DNA of 34,177 nucleotides from Verrucomicrobiota bacterium. GTDB taxonomy: Bacteria; Verrucomicrobiota; Lentisphaeria; JABSQK01; JAJFLO01. The stretch lies in assembly GCA_021772615.1 (NCBI GenBank), contig JAJFLQ010000162.1, positions 1 to 34,177 of the forward strand. The letters are read 5' to 3'. Position numbers and translations under genes: made by a program. Shown piece by piece: positions 7,901 through 15,180 of this stretch. Position 1 is the stretch's first letter. Each line of letters begins with the position of its first letter. The notes beneath the pieces are model-generated. The model was not told where the DNA came from. It searched no databases and saw nothing but the letters and a program-made list of their open reading frames with translations.

Positions 7901-10758
7901 AAGCGAACGATGTAATTGACATGCCCGGCGGTCGAGGCACTGGGTTCCCACGTGAACGCTTCATTGCCGATGTCATCTTCTGCGACGAAAAAATCGACCA
8001 CAGGGATATCGGTTGCATTGGGGTCGGGAGTCAGTAAGCCGAAGGCTTGCGGCGTAGCGGTCCCTGAGGCGCGATACACGTAGCTGATCAATGGTTTCGA
8101 GTGTTGACCCGGTCTGAATTCTATCGGATCCGATTCTTCAACCACCACGTTCTGGACGGCGTAATACAATACCTGATATTCACCGAAACCACTGAAGAGT
8201 TCGCTGTCCTGTTCGCTGTCGGTGCCGGTCCAGGTCCAGTGCACACGGTTGGTCACGACGGTCTGATCCTGCTCCATGGGCTGCTCGACCAAGTCGAGAT
8301 CGGCCTGCATCGATTCGGTGCCGAAAATTTGTGCCGCGGCCGGCCGCTTTACGTCAAGAAATATGCTGTGCACCTTATTTTCATCCGGACGCGCGTTGAC
8401 CTCTGCGAACAAAAGCGGCAGCTCGTTTCCGTTACCGGGTCGGAAGCTGCCGAACGGCGGCATTCCGTCATCTTCCAATAGCGGATGCTGTCCTCTTTGC
8501 CCCGGAAAGAAGGGATCAGGAGAGCCCGAGTCATTCGTATCCAGATCGAATGTGGACGAAACCTGACGTATCAGATCGCGGGTGGCCGCAAAACCGTCCA
8601 GGAGCGACGCGCCATTGCTCAATTCTCTGAACAGAAGATAAACGAAATATTCGCCATGGCGGTCGGTGTCGGCGCCGGGACCCCGTATCGAACGCTCGTC
8701 CTGCGCCGAAGCGCTCAGGATGATGCGATTTGGTGCGGCGAGTTCTTCCATGAAACTGCCGCTGTAGCACATACCAAGTACCACGATGATCTCGGAGTCG
8801 CCTGCCAGCGGGTTCGACGCTCCGTCAAGCGAGCTTTCCAAGGTCGCAATTGCAGCATCCAGTTCTCCCGGATCGAGAGTGCTTTGATCCGAATCCAGGC
8901 TGCTTCCTACGGGAAAGTCTATGTGGAAAGCGTTTTCGTCTCCGTGATTGATCAATACAATGTACAACGGCGCCGGCGCCGCGAGCATCTTTTGCTCCGC
9001 CCATACTGTGATCGCGTGCTCCAGTTGCTCCTCGGGCGTTCTGCCGCCAAGGCTGGACTGATCATCAACGTAAATCTCAAAGATATCGTCGGTTTCGGAG
9101 TTTGGCGCAGTTGTGTCGTCAACAAATCCGCGCGCTTCGTCACCGACCATCACGTCTTTGACGTATTCCAACGTGCGACGGTGATCGTCAATCCCTTCAC
9201 CGCCGTCGATACCTCCCAATACCAGAATCGCATAGCCCTGTTTCGCGCCAACCGGAACAGAAAATTCCTCACTTTCACTGCCGGTAATACCAGGATGACC
9301 GCCATCATACCGTGCTTGCAACGTCCACCGGCCTTCTTCATCCAGAATGCCTTCGTCGAACGCAACCGTGACCGTGAATTCACCGTTCCGATCAGTATTA
9401 ACGGCTGCCTGGGGTAACGCAACGGGATCTCCGTCGGGCGTCATTAACAATATGTCGATGTCGAGGCCTGATAGATCGATATCGCCGGGGTTGCCGTTCA
9501 GCAATTCCAGTCGTCCGGCGAATACCAGGTCCTCGCCGAGTAGATGTCTCGCACCAAGACCAAACAGTCGAAGGCGTGAGCCTGCTTCGCTCAGGGTAAA
9601 CCCGACCGATCGAGAAGCAGGGGCGAATTGTGGACTCTCTGCCGATGTCTGCAAGGTAGCCAACCACGTACCCGGATCACCGGTTTCGTATACGACAGTG
9701 GGAATTCGAACTACGCCGTCTATGACAAAGATCGGCTCAATGATTCTCTCAAATCCTGCCGGTCCGCTGATAATAAGTTGGGAGCGCAGATTACCGACCG
9801 GCGAACCGTCGTCTGTAACGTTCACAAAAGCCTGGAAGTCAAATGCCTGGCCGAATTGAATATTCTCCGGTGGTTCAAGGTCGATCATTATGTCTTTTTT
9901 GCTTTGAACCGGTAGTGGATCGTCTCCGAAATACAGCGTGTCGGAAAGCATCGGATCCCTTATCCGAACGACGGGGATCAGATCCGCAGTGCCACTGTTT
10001 GATACCACCGGGAATCCGGTTGTGTGTAAATACGATGCCCGATGATCTTCGACGCGATTTTGCAACACAAACGGGTTTAGACGAACCGCTACTTCTTGAA
10101 GGCTCATGCTATTACCGTCGTAGATATCGCGAACCGACTCGGCGTCCTCAGTTACATGGAGGTCGAACTCGAATTCCGGCGACCGAGGAGTGATATACCA
10201 TTCGAACCGATACGTTTCGTCGGAAGCAATGTTCTTTTCGAGCTGTTCCGGCCGCACAAACAGAAAAGCGAATTCATCAAGTGACTCCGGCAACCACTCG
10301 AAGCGGAGCGCTGCTGCCTGCAAGGTATTTTGGCCGCTATTGGTTAAGATCACCGAGCCTTCCGTTCCGCAGCGAAACGGGAAGACGCCGAGGACATTTT
10401 GCCCGTTGATGCTGTCGTTCTGATTTACAAGAATGGAGCGTTGCCCGTCTTCATGGTGAATCGTATATCGCGCCCGAGTTGTGTAGACAGACGTGTCGTC
10501 GGGATTACTGCTGCTCGCCCGCAACACGCTGACGCGATACAGGCCGGAACGATCAAGATCCGGTGTCCACACTGCTTGTGAAGAGGCGTTGGTGCTTTCA
10601 CGAACTGTGACGTCGTCAAAAACCTCCGTCACCCACTGGTTGACGTCATCCTCCGCGTACTGGAATGGATCATTGACCTCGACGTCCACGACGTCAGCGC
10701 CAGTTGATACCGGGCAGTCGGTCTTGACGGCGAAGATCGCTTCGGCAACGTCCATCAC
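4954..10758 (-). CDS. giant surface/secreted protein with caspase-like peptidase, HYR and cadherin-like domains
   Basis: This 1934-residue protein has about 480 residues of Ig-like beta domains, then a clan CD (caspase/legumain/gingipain-like) domain at roughly 500-790. In that domain His605 sits in VLINHGDENAF and Cys664 in VVLGMCYSGSF, the expected His-Gly then Cys dyad. Next come an FN3-like region, a carboxypeptidase-regulatory-like domain (about 1020-1110), a cadherin-like repeat (1110-1215), VCBS/cadherin-like repeats with VLVNDLDxDG motifs (1215-1328, 1500-1715), HYR domains with Cys pairs (about 1328-1410, 1411-1495, 1716-1805) and a C-terminal GWN/GYW double module (1805-1934). The architecture implies an extracellular or surface role. 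The GTG at 10758 is only the first available start: no signal peptide or ribosome site is present, and the frame stays open about 145 bases into the kinase gene. The true N-terminus therefore seems lost. Confidence 0.85.
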   Translation of the reverse strand: MMDVAEAIFAVKTDCPVSTGADVVDVEVNDPFQYAEDDVNQWVTEVFDDVTVRESTNASSQAVWTPDLDRSGLYRVSVLRASSSNPDDTSVYTTRARYTIHHEDGQRSILVNQNDSINGQNVLGVFPFRCGTEGSVILTNSGQNTLQAAALRFEWLPESLDEFAFLFVRPEQLEKNIASDETYRFEWYITPRSPEFEFDLHVTEDAESVRDIYDGNSMSLQEVAVRLNPFVLQNRVEDHRASYLHTTGFPVVSNSGTADLIPVVRIRDPMLSDTLYFGDDPLPVQSKKDIMIDLEPPENIQFGQAFDFQAFVNVTDDGSPVGNLRSQLIISGPAGFERIIEPIFVIDGVVRIPTVVYETGDPGTWLATLQTSAESPQFAPASRSVGFTLSEAGSRLRLFGLGARHLLGEDLVFAGRLELLNGNPGDIDLSGLDIDILLMTPDGDPVALPQAAVNTDRNGEFTVTVAFDEGILDEEGRWTLQARYDGGHPGITGSESEEFSVPVGAKQGYAILVLGGIDGGEGIDDHRRTLEYVKDVMVGDEARGFVDDTTAPNSETDDIFEIYVDDQSSLGGRTPEEQLEHAITVWAEQKMLAAPAPLYIVLINHGDENAFHIDFPVGSSLDSDQSTLDPGELDAAIATLESSLDGASNPLAGDSEIIVVLGMCYSGSFMEELAAPNRIILSASAQDERSIRGPGADTDRHGEYFVYLLFRELSNGASLLDGFAATRDLIRQVSSTFDLDTNDSGSPDPFFPGQRGQHPLLEDDGMPPFGSFRPGNGNELPLLFAEVNARPDENKVHSIFLDVKRPAAAQIFGTESMQADLDLVEQPMEQDQTVVTNRVHWTWTGTDSEQDSELFSGFGEYQVLYYAVQNVVVEESDPIEFRPGQHSKPLISYVYRASGTATPQAFGLLTPDPNATDIPVVDFFVAEDDIGNEAFTWEPSASTAGHVNYIVRFWLDENREELAFETRSRRHSHYVLERDLVFDRVNDPLMPDYWWDVVAVDIEGNAVESTELGRIRVLRSNNFQGQLAVEVSDLRTGGRITDIAVGFEDDDQELLPISTVKSANENVYTAWLTNRTYVVTVTASGYDPVVVNDVTINADFPTLQVLLHNDPPEVSQSIGDVVDLDTQGQRSIDLFTVFEDMQDADSDLVFEIVVNTNALLFEQSAIVASDESARLVLDYKLNAPGNSDITIRATDRGGLSIDHQFVVTVENDNDPPIAVPDQFSVIQGGRLVADDAVGSSGTATDDGVLVNDLDVDGDPLTAVLVAGPNNHCPGTFTLNDDGTFVFDHDGVDTETVSFTYAVSDGQTDEPLPQATVMITIVPDSGFRNPAITTCPEATMVPADSLCRSMIPDLTEHVTATDKCHSVEMVSVTQDPIAGTVMVGPQDAVVLITAANSSGNSTTCTVTVSVGDFVPPEIVNCPADRTLTAEGNCEAVIPDLMTDVVASDSCDSLIAGVMQMPEPGTRVVVSVGQTVLLTVRDAAGNSSTCSVALRVRASDNGWQPVGDSYAVDEGGALVADDAEGAGTFGDPTDDSVLVNDLDRDGASTVVLIDGPLHHDGSEFLLNPDGTFTYRHDGSETTSDGFTYAITDAVHGCRTASVTIVVGAENDPPEGAADSYVVVRGEGVDASDAEGIDGNSENDGVLVNDIDPDSEQLTANLVSPPQHHSGQFMLDPNGTFDYDHNGSSARFDQFTYRAFDGIDVGDETTVTITIHDPVPPEITECASDQTLAPDVNCEVFLPDLTDDATASDNLDTILVVTQLPAPGTVLPVGETTAVQITVADSSDNTDTCMATVFVDGWICQYGFRRGWNLLSFPGPPGQPDFVDNVVGGVFTWDGATMLDAVETELEANQGYFMYIGSRLGMVTVCGESAVSSQTLLVGWNLVGVPREVDLVDYPAVMRPAWRWNGTEFVAEFGRLEPCVAYWVLLQEETTFP

Positions 10759-10759
10759 G

Positions 10760-11395
10760 TTACCATTGATATCGCTGGCGTTCGCGACCTGAATCTCCGG
10801 GAGTACCGGGAGAATCGCCTGTGAGCGTTGATTGCGTCCCCGGTTGGCGGATGCGTTTTGCGATTCCGAGGTCGGCGAGTTTGGGTTCGCCGTCTCGAGT
10901 CAGCAGGATGTTGCTGGGCTTGATGTCGCGATGGACGATGTTGTGCTCGTACGCAGCATCGAGAGCGCGCGCGATGCCGGCAACGATATGAAGTGCTTTG
11001 TCGGTATCCAATGCTCCGCGTGTGGACAGCAGTTGTTTCAAGTTGCCGCCGGATACGTATTCCATGACCAGCACGAGGTTATCGGCATCGAATTCGTGGA
11101 TCTTGACGACATTCGGATGGTCAATATTGGCGGCCAGCTCTGCCTCACGTCTGAACAGCTTGTGAAAATGGTCGTCGTGTGCGCGCTCATCGCGGATGAC
11201 CTTAATGATAACGGTGCGGTGAAGATCGGGATCATCCGCAAGATATACAATACCCATGCCGCCTTCACCAAGTCGACGCTTGACGTGAAATCGCCCGATC
11301 ATATCGGGATGCGACGGCGCCTGAAGATTCTTCTCCAGCGATTGCCGGGCCTCGGAGTCGGGTAACGGCTGGGTTTTGCGGGGCTTGTCGGTCAC
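10760..11395 (-). CDS. Ser/Thr protein kinase, truncated after the activation segment
   Basis: The 211-residue frame carries a Hanks-type kinase N-lobe and catalytic loop: glycine loop GEGGMGIVY (43-51), catalytic Lys65 in VIIKVI, Glu84 or Glu86 of helix C, HRDIKPSN (155-162), and DLG (175-177) in place of DFG. It then reads GDSPGTP (193-199), where a kinase would normally continue into the APE motif and the C-lobe. Here it switches to 11 unrelated residues and stops. About 80-100 residues of C-lobe are missing, and the sequence runs out of frame into the 1934-residue gene. The product is unlikely to be an active kinase as it stands. It lies 61 bases downstream of an XRE regulator gene on the same strand. 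A genuine deletion or an assembly misjoin would both explain it. Confidence 0.85.
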   Translation of the reverse strand: MTDKPRKTQPLPDSEARQSLEKNLQAPSHPDMIGRFHVKRRLGEGGMGIVYLADDPDLHRTVIIKVIRDERAHDDHFHKLFRREAELAANIDHPNVVKIHEFDADNLVLVMEYVSGGNLKQLLSTRGALDTDKALHIVAGIARALDAAYEHNIVHRDIKPSNILLTRDGEPKLADLGIAKRIRQPGTQSTLTGDSPGTPGDSGRERQRYQW

Positions 11396-11456
11396 TAATT
11401 TCTTTCCATGCTGCTAAAATTACAGTTACGTCACCAGCCTTAAGAGCTGGTGGTCA

Positions 11457-11714
11457 TTAGTCGGGAATGCAGTCGCGAACATTGATCCCAAGGCTGAATG
11501 CGAGTTGGTAGAGATGGTCGATTGTGAGCGGACGGATTCCACGTTCGAGTAGTGACAGATACGACGACGAGATTCCGATGCTCTCTGCCACGCCGCGCAG
11601 TGAATAACCGCGTCGTTCTCGCAGGCTGCGGATGTGCGCGCCGACTTGTCGCCGGTAATCCGACACCTCCTCCTTCTCCGGTATTCTATGTGCTCGGCGC
11701 GACAATTTGGGCAT
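11457..11714 (-). CDS. XRE-family helix-turn-helix regulator
   Basis: An 85-residue protein with a single Cro/C1-type helix-turn-helix: VGAHIRSLRERRGYSLRGVA, then ESIGISSSYLSLLERGIRP as the turn and recognition helix, then LTIDHLYQLAFSLGI. It is close to the minimal size for a stand-alone XRE regulator and has no added sensor domain. It lies upstream of, and in the same direction as, the truncated kinase gene (61-base gap), so it may once have controlled that operon. No operator was identified. Confidence 0.85.
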   Translation of the reverse strand: MPKLSRRAHRIPEKEEVSDYRRQVGAHIRSLRERRGYSLRGVAESIGISSSYLSLLERGIRPLTIDHLYQLAFSLGINVRDCIPD

Positions 11715-11764
11715 TACGGTATTGGCTGGGATGATATTCTGCCAGAAGAAGTTTTCGTTTTGTA

Positions 11765-12166
11765 TTGAACGGTGTCGACAATTGTATTTTGGAATTAATC
11801 AGGTTAAAGCATGAAAATGCGCAATCTATCGTGTCACATACATGGTCGAACGCGATGTCATATACAGGAGTAGCATCATACAGGCGAAACCTTACAGGGC
11901 AACGATCCAAATTAACGAAAAAGGCGTATGCGACATTTGAAGTGGTCGATATCGAGATTCTGGATTATCTTAAACGTGTTTCAACAGACCCCAAATCCAT
12001 GAAAGATTGCGGTGAATCAACGCAACCATATGGGTATAAAGATATTGCAAGATTCATCGATATACCTGCGGGTATGCCTGCCAAATCTTGCAACGCTTTC
12101 TACACCATAGTATTACGCCGCTACAATCACAATTTTTCACGGATCTGGGTAGACGTTACACCATAG
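11765..12166 (+). CDS. hypothetical protein, possibly a gene remnant
   Basis: This is a 133-residue open frame from a TTG at 11765; an ATG at 11852 is an alternative start. I recognise no family. The middle (EVVDIEILDYLKRVSTD) looks like a real helix. The C-terminal stretch SCNAFYTIVLRRYNHNFSRI is repeated, with its frame kept, in front of the decayed ATPase at about 15.1 kb, so at least that part is conserved. Base composition is visibly more AT-rich than its neighbours. It ends 14 bases before the first Uma2 gene. It may be a small gene, the tail of a lost larger gene, or a non-coding repeat that happens to be open. Confidence 0.4.
   Translation: MNGVDNCILELIRLKHENAQSIVSHTWSNAMSYTGVASYRRNLTGQRSKLTKKAYATFEVVDIEILDYLKRVSTDPKSMKDCGESTQPYGYKDIARFIDIPAGMPAKSCNAFYTIVLRRYNHNFSRIWVDVTP
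12088..12149 (+). repeat. 62-base repeat family E (copy 1)
   Basis: It matches 15094-15155 at 54 of 62 positions without gaps. It forms the 3' end of the hypothetical frame ending at 12166. Both copies are open in the corresponding frame and sit just upstream of a plus-strand gene start. Confidence 0.8.
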
Positions 12167-12179
12167 GGAGAGGCTAGTA

Positions 12180-12803
12180 ATGGCAGAGCCGGCACGAAAT
12201 CAACAATATACATGGGACGATTACCGGTCGTGGGATGATGACGAGCGCTGTGAGATTGTCGGTGGTGAGGTGTTCGGGATGTCGCCGAGCCCCATGTACC
12301 GACATCAAAAGGTTTCCACCACGTTGCTTACTGAACTGGCGCCGTATTTCTGTGCCGATGAGCACAGGTGCGAACTGCTTCACGCCCCCATGGATGTGAA
12401 ATTGTCATCTGCGGACATCGTACAACCCGATATCCTCGTTGTCTGCGATCCGAATCAAATCAAGGCAACGCATATCGAAGGTCCGCCGACGCTTGTGGTC
12501 GAGATCCTTTCGCCATCGAGTGTTGGACATGATCGAATTACGAAGATGCGGTTGTATGCCAGGTTTGGCGTCAAGGAATACTGGATTGTTACGCCGTATC
12601 CGCATCTTGCCGAGGTGTTTTCGCTGGATGGCGACTCGTATCGCGTAGCCGGGGTGTACGGGAAGAAGGACACACTGGCGAGCCCGCGCTTCGACGGGCT
12701 GACAGTGGAGTTGGATAAGGTGTTTGATTTTCCAATCCCTCCGGAGGAACGGATCGATGAGATCCGGGAGAGCACGCCGCCGTATGGGAAGAAGGGGGAG
12801 TAG
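12180..12803 (+). CDS. Uma2-family (DUF820) PD-(D/E)xK endonuclease-like protein, copy 1
   Basis: The 207-residue protein opens with YTWDDYRSWDDDERCEIVGG, the typical Uma2 N-terminus. It carries the nuclease-fold core: Asp84 in VQPDILVV, Glu108 in LVVEILSPSS, and Lys122 before the family signature LYARFGVKEYWIV. Uma2 proteins are putative restriction-like endonucleases, often present in many copies per genome. Their substrate is not established and no partner methyltransferase is seen here. A near-duplicate begins 140 bases downstream. The first about 30 residues and everything after about residue 85 are nearly identical between the copies, while residues about 31-80 differ strongly. Confidence 0.88.
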   Translation: MAEPARNQQYTWDDYRSWDDDERCEIVGGEVFGMSPSPMYRHQKVSTTLLTELAPYFCADEHRCELLHAPMDVKLSSADIVQPDILVVCDPNQIKATHIEGPPTLVVEILSPSSVGHDRITKMRLYARFGVKEYWIVTPYPHLAEVFSLDGDSYRVAGVYGKKDTLASPRFDGLTVELDKVFDFPIPPEERIDEIRESTPPYGKKGE

Positions 12804-12834
12804 GTCTCGCGCAGGGACGCAGAGAGTAAAGGTT

Positions 12835-12872
12835 GGGAACTTCGAAACACGCGAAAAGCGCGAAAATAGAAT
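12835..12872 (+). repeat. partial family A repeat between the Uma2 genes
   Basis: GGGAACTTCGAAACACGCG and the following CGCGAAAATAGAATGAAACA match the left arm of the family A foldback element. The right arm and the family B tail are missing. Both Uma2 genes are also followed by a shared GGTCTCGCG...AGAGAGTAAAGGTT segment (about 12803 and 13560), so the duplication extends past the stop codons. Confidence 0.6.
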
Positions 12873-12943
12873 GAAACACGGGTAAGTGGCCCGAAAGACG
12901 ATTCGAAGTTATCGTAACGGAAAAATCATGCGGATAGGAAGTA

Positions 12944-13576
12944 ATGGCAGAACCAGCACGAAATCAAGAATATACGTGGGACGATTACCGGTCGTGGGAT
13001 GACGACGGACGTTGGGAGATTGTCGGTGGCGATGCGTACTCGATGTCGCCCAGCCCGACGTACCGGCATCAGCGGATTGTCGGTCAGCTCTATTCACAGC
13101 TCCGAAGATCGTTTGGAGCGGCGGATTGCGAAGTGATGTTGTCGCCATTGGATGTTCGGTTATCGGAACATGACATGGTACAGCCCGACCTGTTTGTTGT
13201 TTGTGATCCGAATCAAATCAAGGCAACACATATCGAGGGTCCACCGGCGCTTGTGGTCGAGATCCTATCGCCATCGAGCGTTGGACATGATCGCATGACG
13301 AAGATGCGACTTTATGAAAAGTTTGGTGTTAAAGAGTATTGGATTGTTACGCCGTACCCGCATCTTGCCGAGGTGTTTTCGCTGGACGGCGAGTCGTATC
13401 GCGTAGCCGGGGTGTACGGGAAGAAGGACACGCTGATCAGCCCGCGTTTCAACGGGCTGGCAGTCGAGTTGGATAAGGTGTTTGACTTTCCAATCCCGCC
13501 GGAGGAACGGGTCGATGAGATCCGGGAGAGCACACCGCCGTACGTGAAAAAGGGGAGTAGGTCTCGCGGAGAGTAG
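12944..13576 (+). CDS. Uma2-family (DUF820) PD-(D/E)xK endonuclease-like protein, copy 2
   Basis: This 210-residue paralogue of the gene at 12180 has the same start (MAEPARNQ, YTWDDYRSWDDDGRWEIVGG). Its core is intact: VQPDLFVV, LVVEILSPSS, TKMRLYEKFGVKEYWIV. The middle section (about residues 31-80, e.g. DCEVMLSPLDVRLSEHDMVQ) differs from copy 1 much more than the flanks. The C-terminus reads VKKGSRSRGE, apparently through slight extension past the equivalent end of copy 1. Both carry the conserved catalytic residues, so neither looks dead. It converges with the DUF4143 ATPase gene, 61 bases away. Confidence 0.88.
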   Translation: MAEPARNQEYTWDDYRSWDDDGRWEIVGGDAYSMSPSPTYRHQRIVGQLYSQLRRSFGAADCEVMLSPLDVRLSEHDMVQPDLFVVCDPNQIKATHIEGPPALVVEILSPSSVGHDRMTKMRLYEKFGVKEYWIVTPYPHLAEVFSLDGESYRVAGVYGKKDTLISPRFNGLAVELDKVFDFPIPPEERVDEIRESTPPYVKKGSRSRGE

Positions 13577-13637
13577 CAGAGAGTAAAGGTTTGGATTGAC
13601 ATCTCTTCGCGTGTTTCGGTAATTTTTTCATGAGCAA

Positions 13638-14783
13638 TCATTCTGTTGCGAGGTAGTCCGCCATCATCGATGCGGGAACAACCGTAACGTCATCCTGTAA
13701 TGGATATGCCTTTATGCCCGGGTAAATCACCCAGAGATGGTGTAGGCCCAGATCATTCATGGCGGTCGTCATGGAACGTGTGAGCTTCGGTGCATCCGCC
13801 CACTTGAATTCTATACCGAAACGTTTGCCGGCTCGAAACAGCAGTAAATCAAGTTCAGCGCCGCTATGCGTTGCCCAGAAATATGCATCACGGGGTCGAA
13901 GCAGCCGCAGAACGTGGTGCAACATGAAGCCTTCCCACGAGGCGCCAAGTTTAGGGTGAGCCATCAATTCGTGGTGATCGGTGATCGCCATTAGCGTATG
14001 GAACAATCCTGAATCGCGCACATAAATCTTTGGCGCTTTCACCTGACGTTTCTTTACGTTCTCGTGCCACGGCTGTAATTGCGTGACGCAGAACGTTCCA
14101 CAGAGAATATCGATGTAGCGCTTAACCGACTTGTCCGAGACGCCAAACGACCTGGATAATTCAGAGAAATTTACGGTTTGTCCATGATAATGTGCCAGCA
14201 TCGTCCAGAATCGACGCATCGCGACGGCGTTCAACTGATAACCGAGCTGTGGCACGTCCCTTTCAAGAAACGTCTGAATGAAGTTTCGGCGCCAATGAAC
14301 ACTGTCATCCTTTGAGGCTGCCAGGAAAGACCTTGGAAACCCACCACGGAGCCAAAGGTCATCCAATTTCTCGACTCCGACCTCCCATACGTCGAAACCG
14401 CCAAGATTGATAAACTCGATGCGGCCCGCAAGCGTCTCTGAAACTCCTGCCACAATCGCGGGTGACGCACTACCCAGGAGCAGGAACGTTGCGGGTTGTT
14501 CGACACGATCACATAGTACTCGCAATACCGCAAACAGCTCCGGCTGTCTTTGAATCTCGTCAATAACGATAAGGCCCGTAATCCGCTTCAAGGCGAGCAT
14601 AGGATTGCCCAGGCGGGCGATATCTTCGGGGTTCTCCAGGTCAAAGATGGTTCCGCCATGCCGCTCCACGTATTGTTGAGCCAGCGTTGTCTTACCGGAT
14701 TGACGAGGGCCCAGCAGTGCGACTGCCGGGGACCGTCGCATCGCCGTTTCCAGCTCGTCCATGAACTGCACTCGTGGAATCAT
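13638..14783 (-). CDS. AAA-family ATPase with DUF4143 C-terminal domain
   Basis: The 381-residue protein has a Walker A motif GPRQSGKTT (25-33), a Walker B motif GLIVIDEIQ (Asp75-Glu76) and a sensor-like LLLGSASP. The C-terminal half has LSRSFGVSDKSVKRYIDILC (winged-helix-like), KIYVRDSGLFHTLM and a PD-(D/E)xK-like end (HSGAELDLLLF and GIEFKWADAPKL). Length and motif order match full-length members. These ATPases occur in many copies in environmental genomes and their cellular role is not established. The two extreme domains hint at an ATP-driven nucleic-acid function. A decayed paralogue starts about 400 bases away on the other strand. Confidence 0.88.
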   Translation of the reverse strand: MIPRVQFMDELETAMRRSPAVALLGPRQSGKTTLAQQYVERHGGTIFDLENPEDIARLGNPMLALKRITGLIVIDEIQRQPELFAVLRVLCDRVEQPATFLLLGSASPAIVAGVSETLAGRIEFINLGGFDVWEVGVEKLDDLWLRGGFPRSFLAASKDDSVHWRRNFIQTFLERDVPQLGYQLNAVAMRRFWTMLAHYHGQTVNFSELSRSFGVSDKSVKRYIDILCGTFCVTQLQPWHENVKKRQVKAPKIYVRDSGLFHTLMAITDHHELMAHPKLGASWEGFMLHHVLRLLRPRDAYFWATHSGAELDLLLFRAGKRFGIEFKWADAPKLTRSMTTAMNDLGLHHLWVIYPGIKAYPLQDDVTVVPASMMADYLATE

Positions 14784-14930
14784 ACCCTATGAATAGTTGT
14801 GAAATATCGGAATTCAACTCCGAGATTTCAATAAAAATTTTCCTCGAAAGAATTGACCTGCTTCGGTTCGAATTGCGACAATGAGTAGGCCGCCGTTGCC
14901 AAGGCGAGTCCGGGCGTTGTGGTGTTGCTC

Positions 14931-14983
14931 TGTGGCGGATTCTGATGGGCGCCTCTGTGGACACCGACGCCGTCGTCCCTTCC
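14931..14983 (+). repeat. dispersed repeat family B, diverged copy
   Basis: TGTGGCGGATTCTGATGGGC, then GACACCGACGCCGTCGTCC and CTTCC, aligns with 2436-2494. It lies in the 400-base gap (14784-15180) between the intact and the broken ATPase genes. The rest of that gap shows only AT-rich sequence with a TATAAT at 15079-15084 but no convincing -35 element. Confidence 0.6.
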
Positions 14984-15093
14984 TGAAGATCGTGCAATGC
15001 GAATTCTTAGAGTGAATATCGATTCGGGACAACCATACGATTTGTCGAAATAACCTCGTATTAATAAAATAATTTCTATATAATACATTTTCC

Positions 15094-15155
15094 TGCAACG
15101 CTTTCTACACCATAGCATTACATCGCTACGCTCACAATTTTTCGCGGATTTGGGA
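15094..15155 (+). repeat. 62-base repeat family E (copy 2)
   Basis: It matches 12088-12149 at 54 of 62 positions. Its reading frame (SCNAFYTIALHRYAHNFSRI) runs without a stop into the ATPase pseudogene, although no start codon precedes it in that frame. Confidence 0.8.
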
Positions 15156-15180
15156 TAAATCTATTGGGTTGACTTGTTTA

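Noticed and set aside
8485..9417. 310-residue plus-strand open frame
   Set aside because: It is antisense to the caspase-like domain region with no domain match; a shadow of the real gene.
10758..10900. programmed +1 frameshift producing a kinase-surface protein fusion
   Set aside because: A CCC-G slip site is present, but the kinase C-lobe and any signal or membrane segment are missing, so a deletion or misassembly explains the data better.
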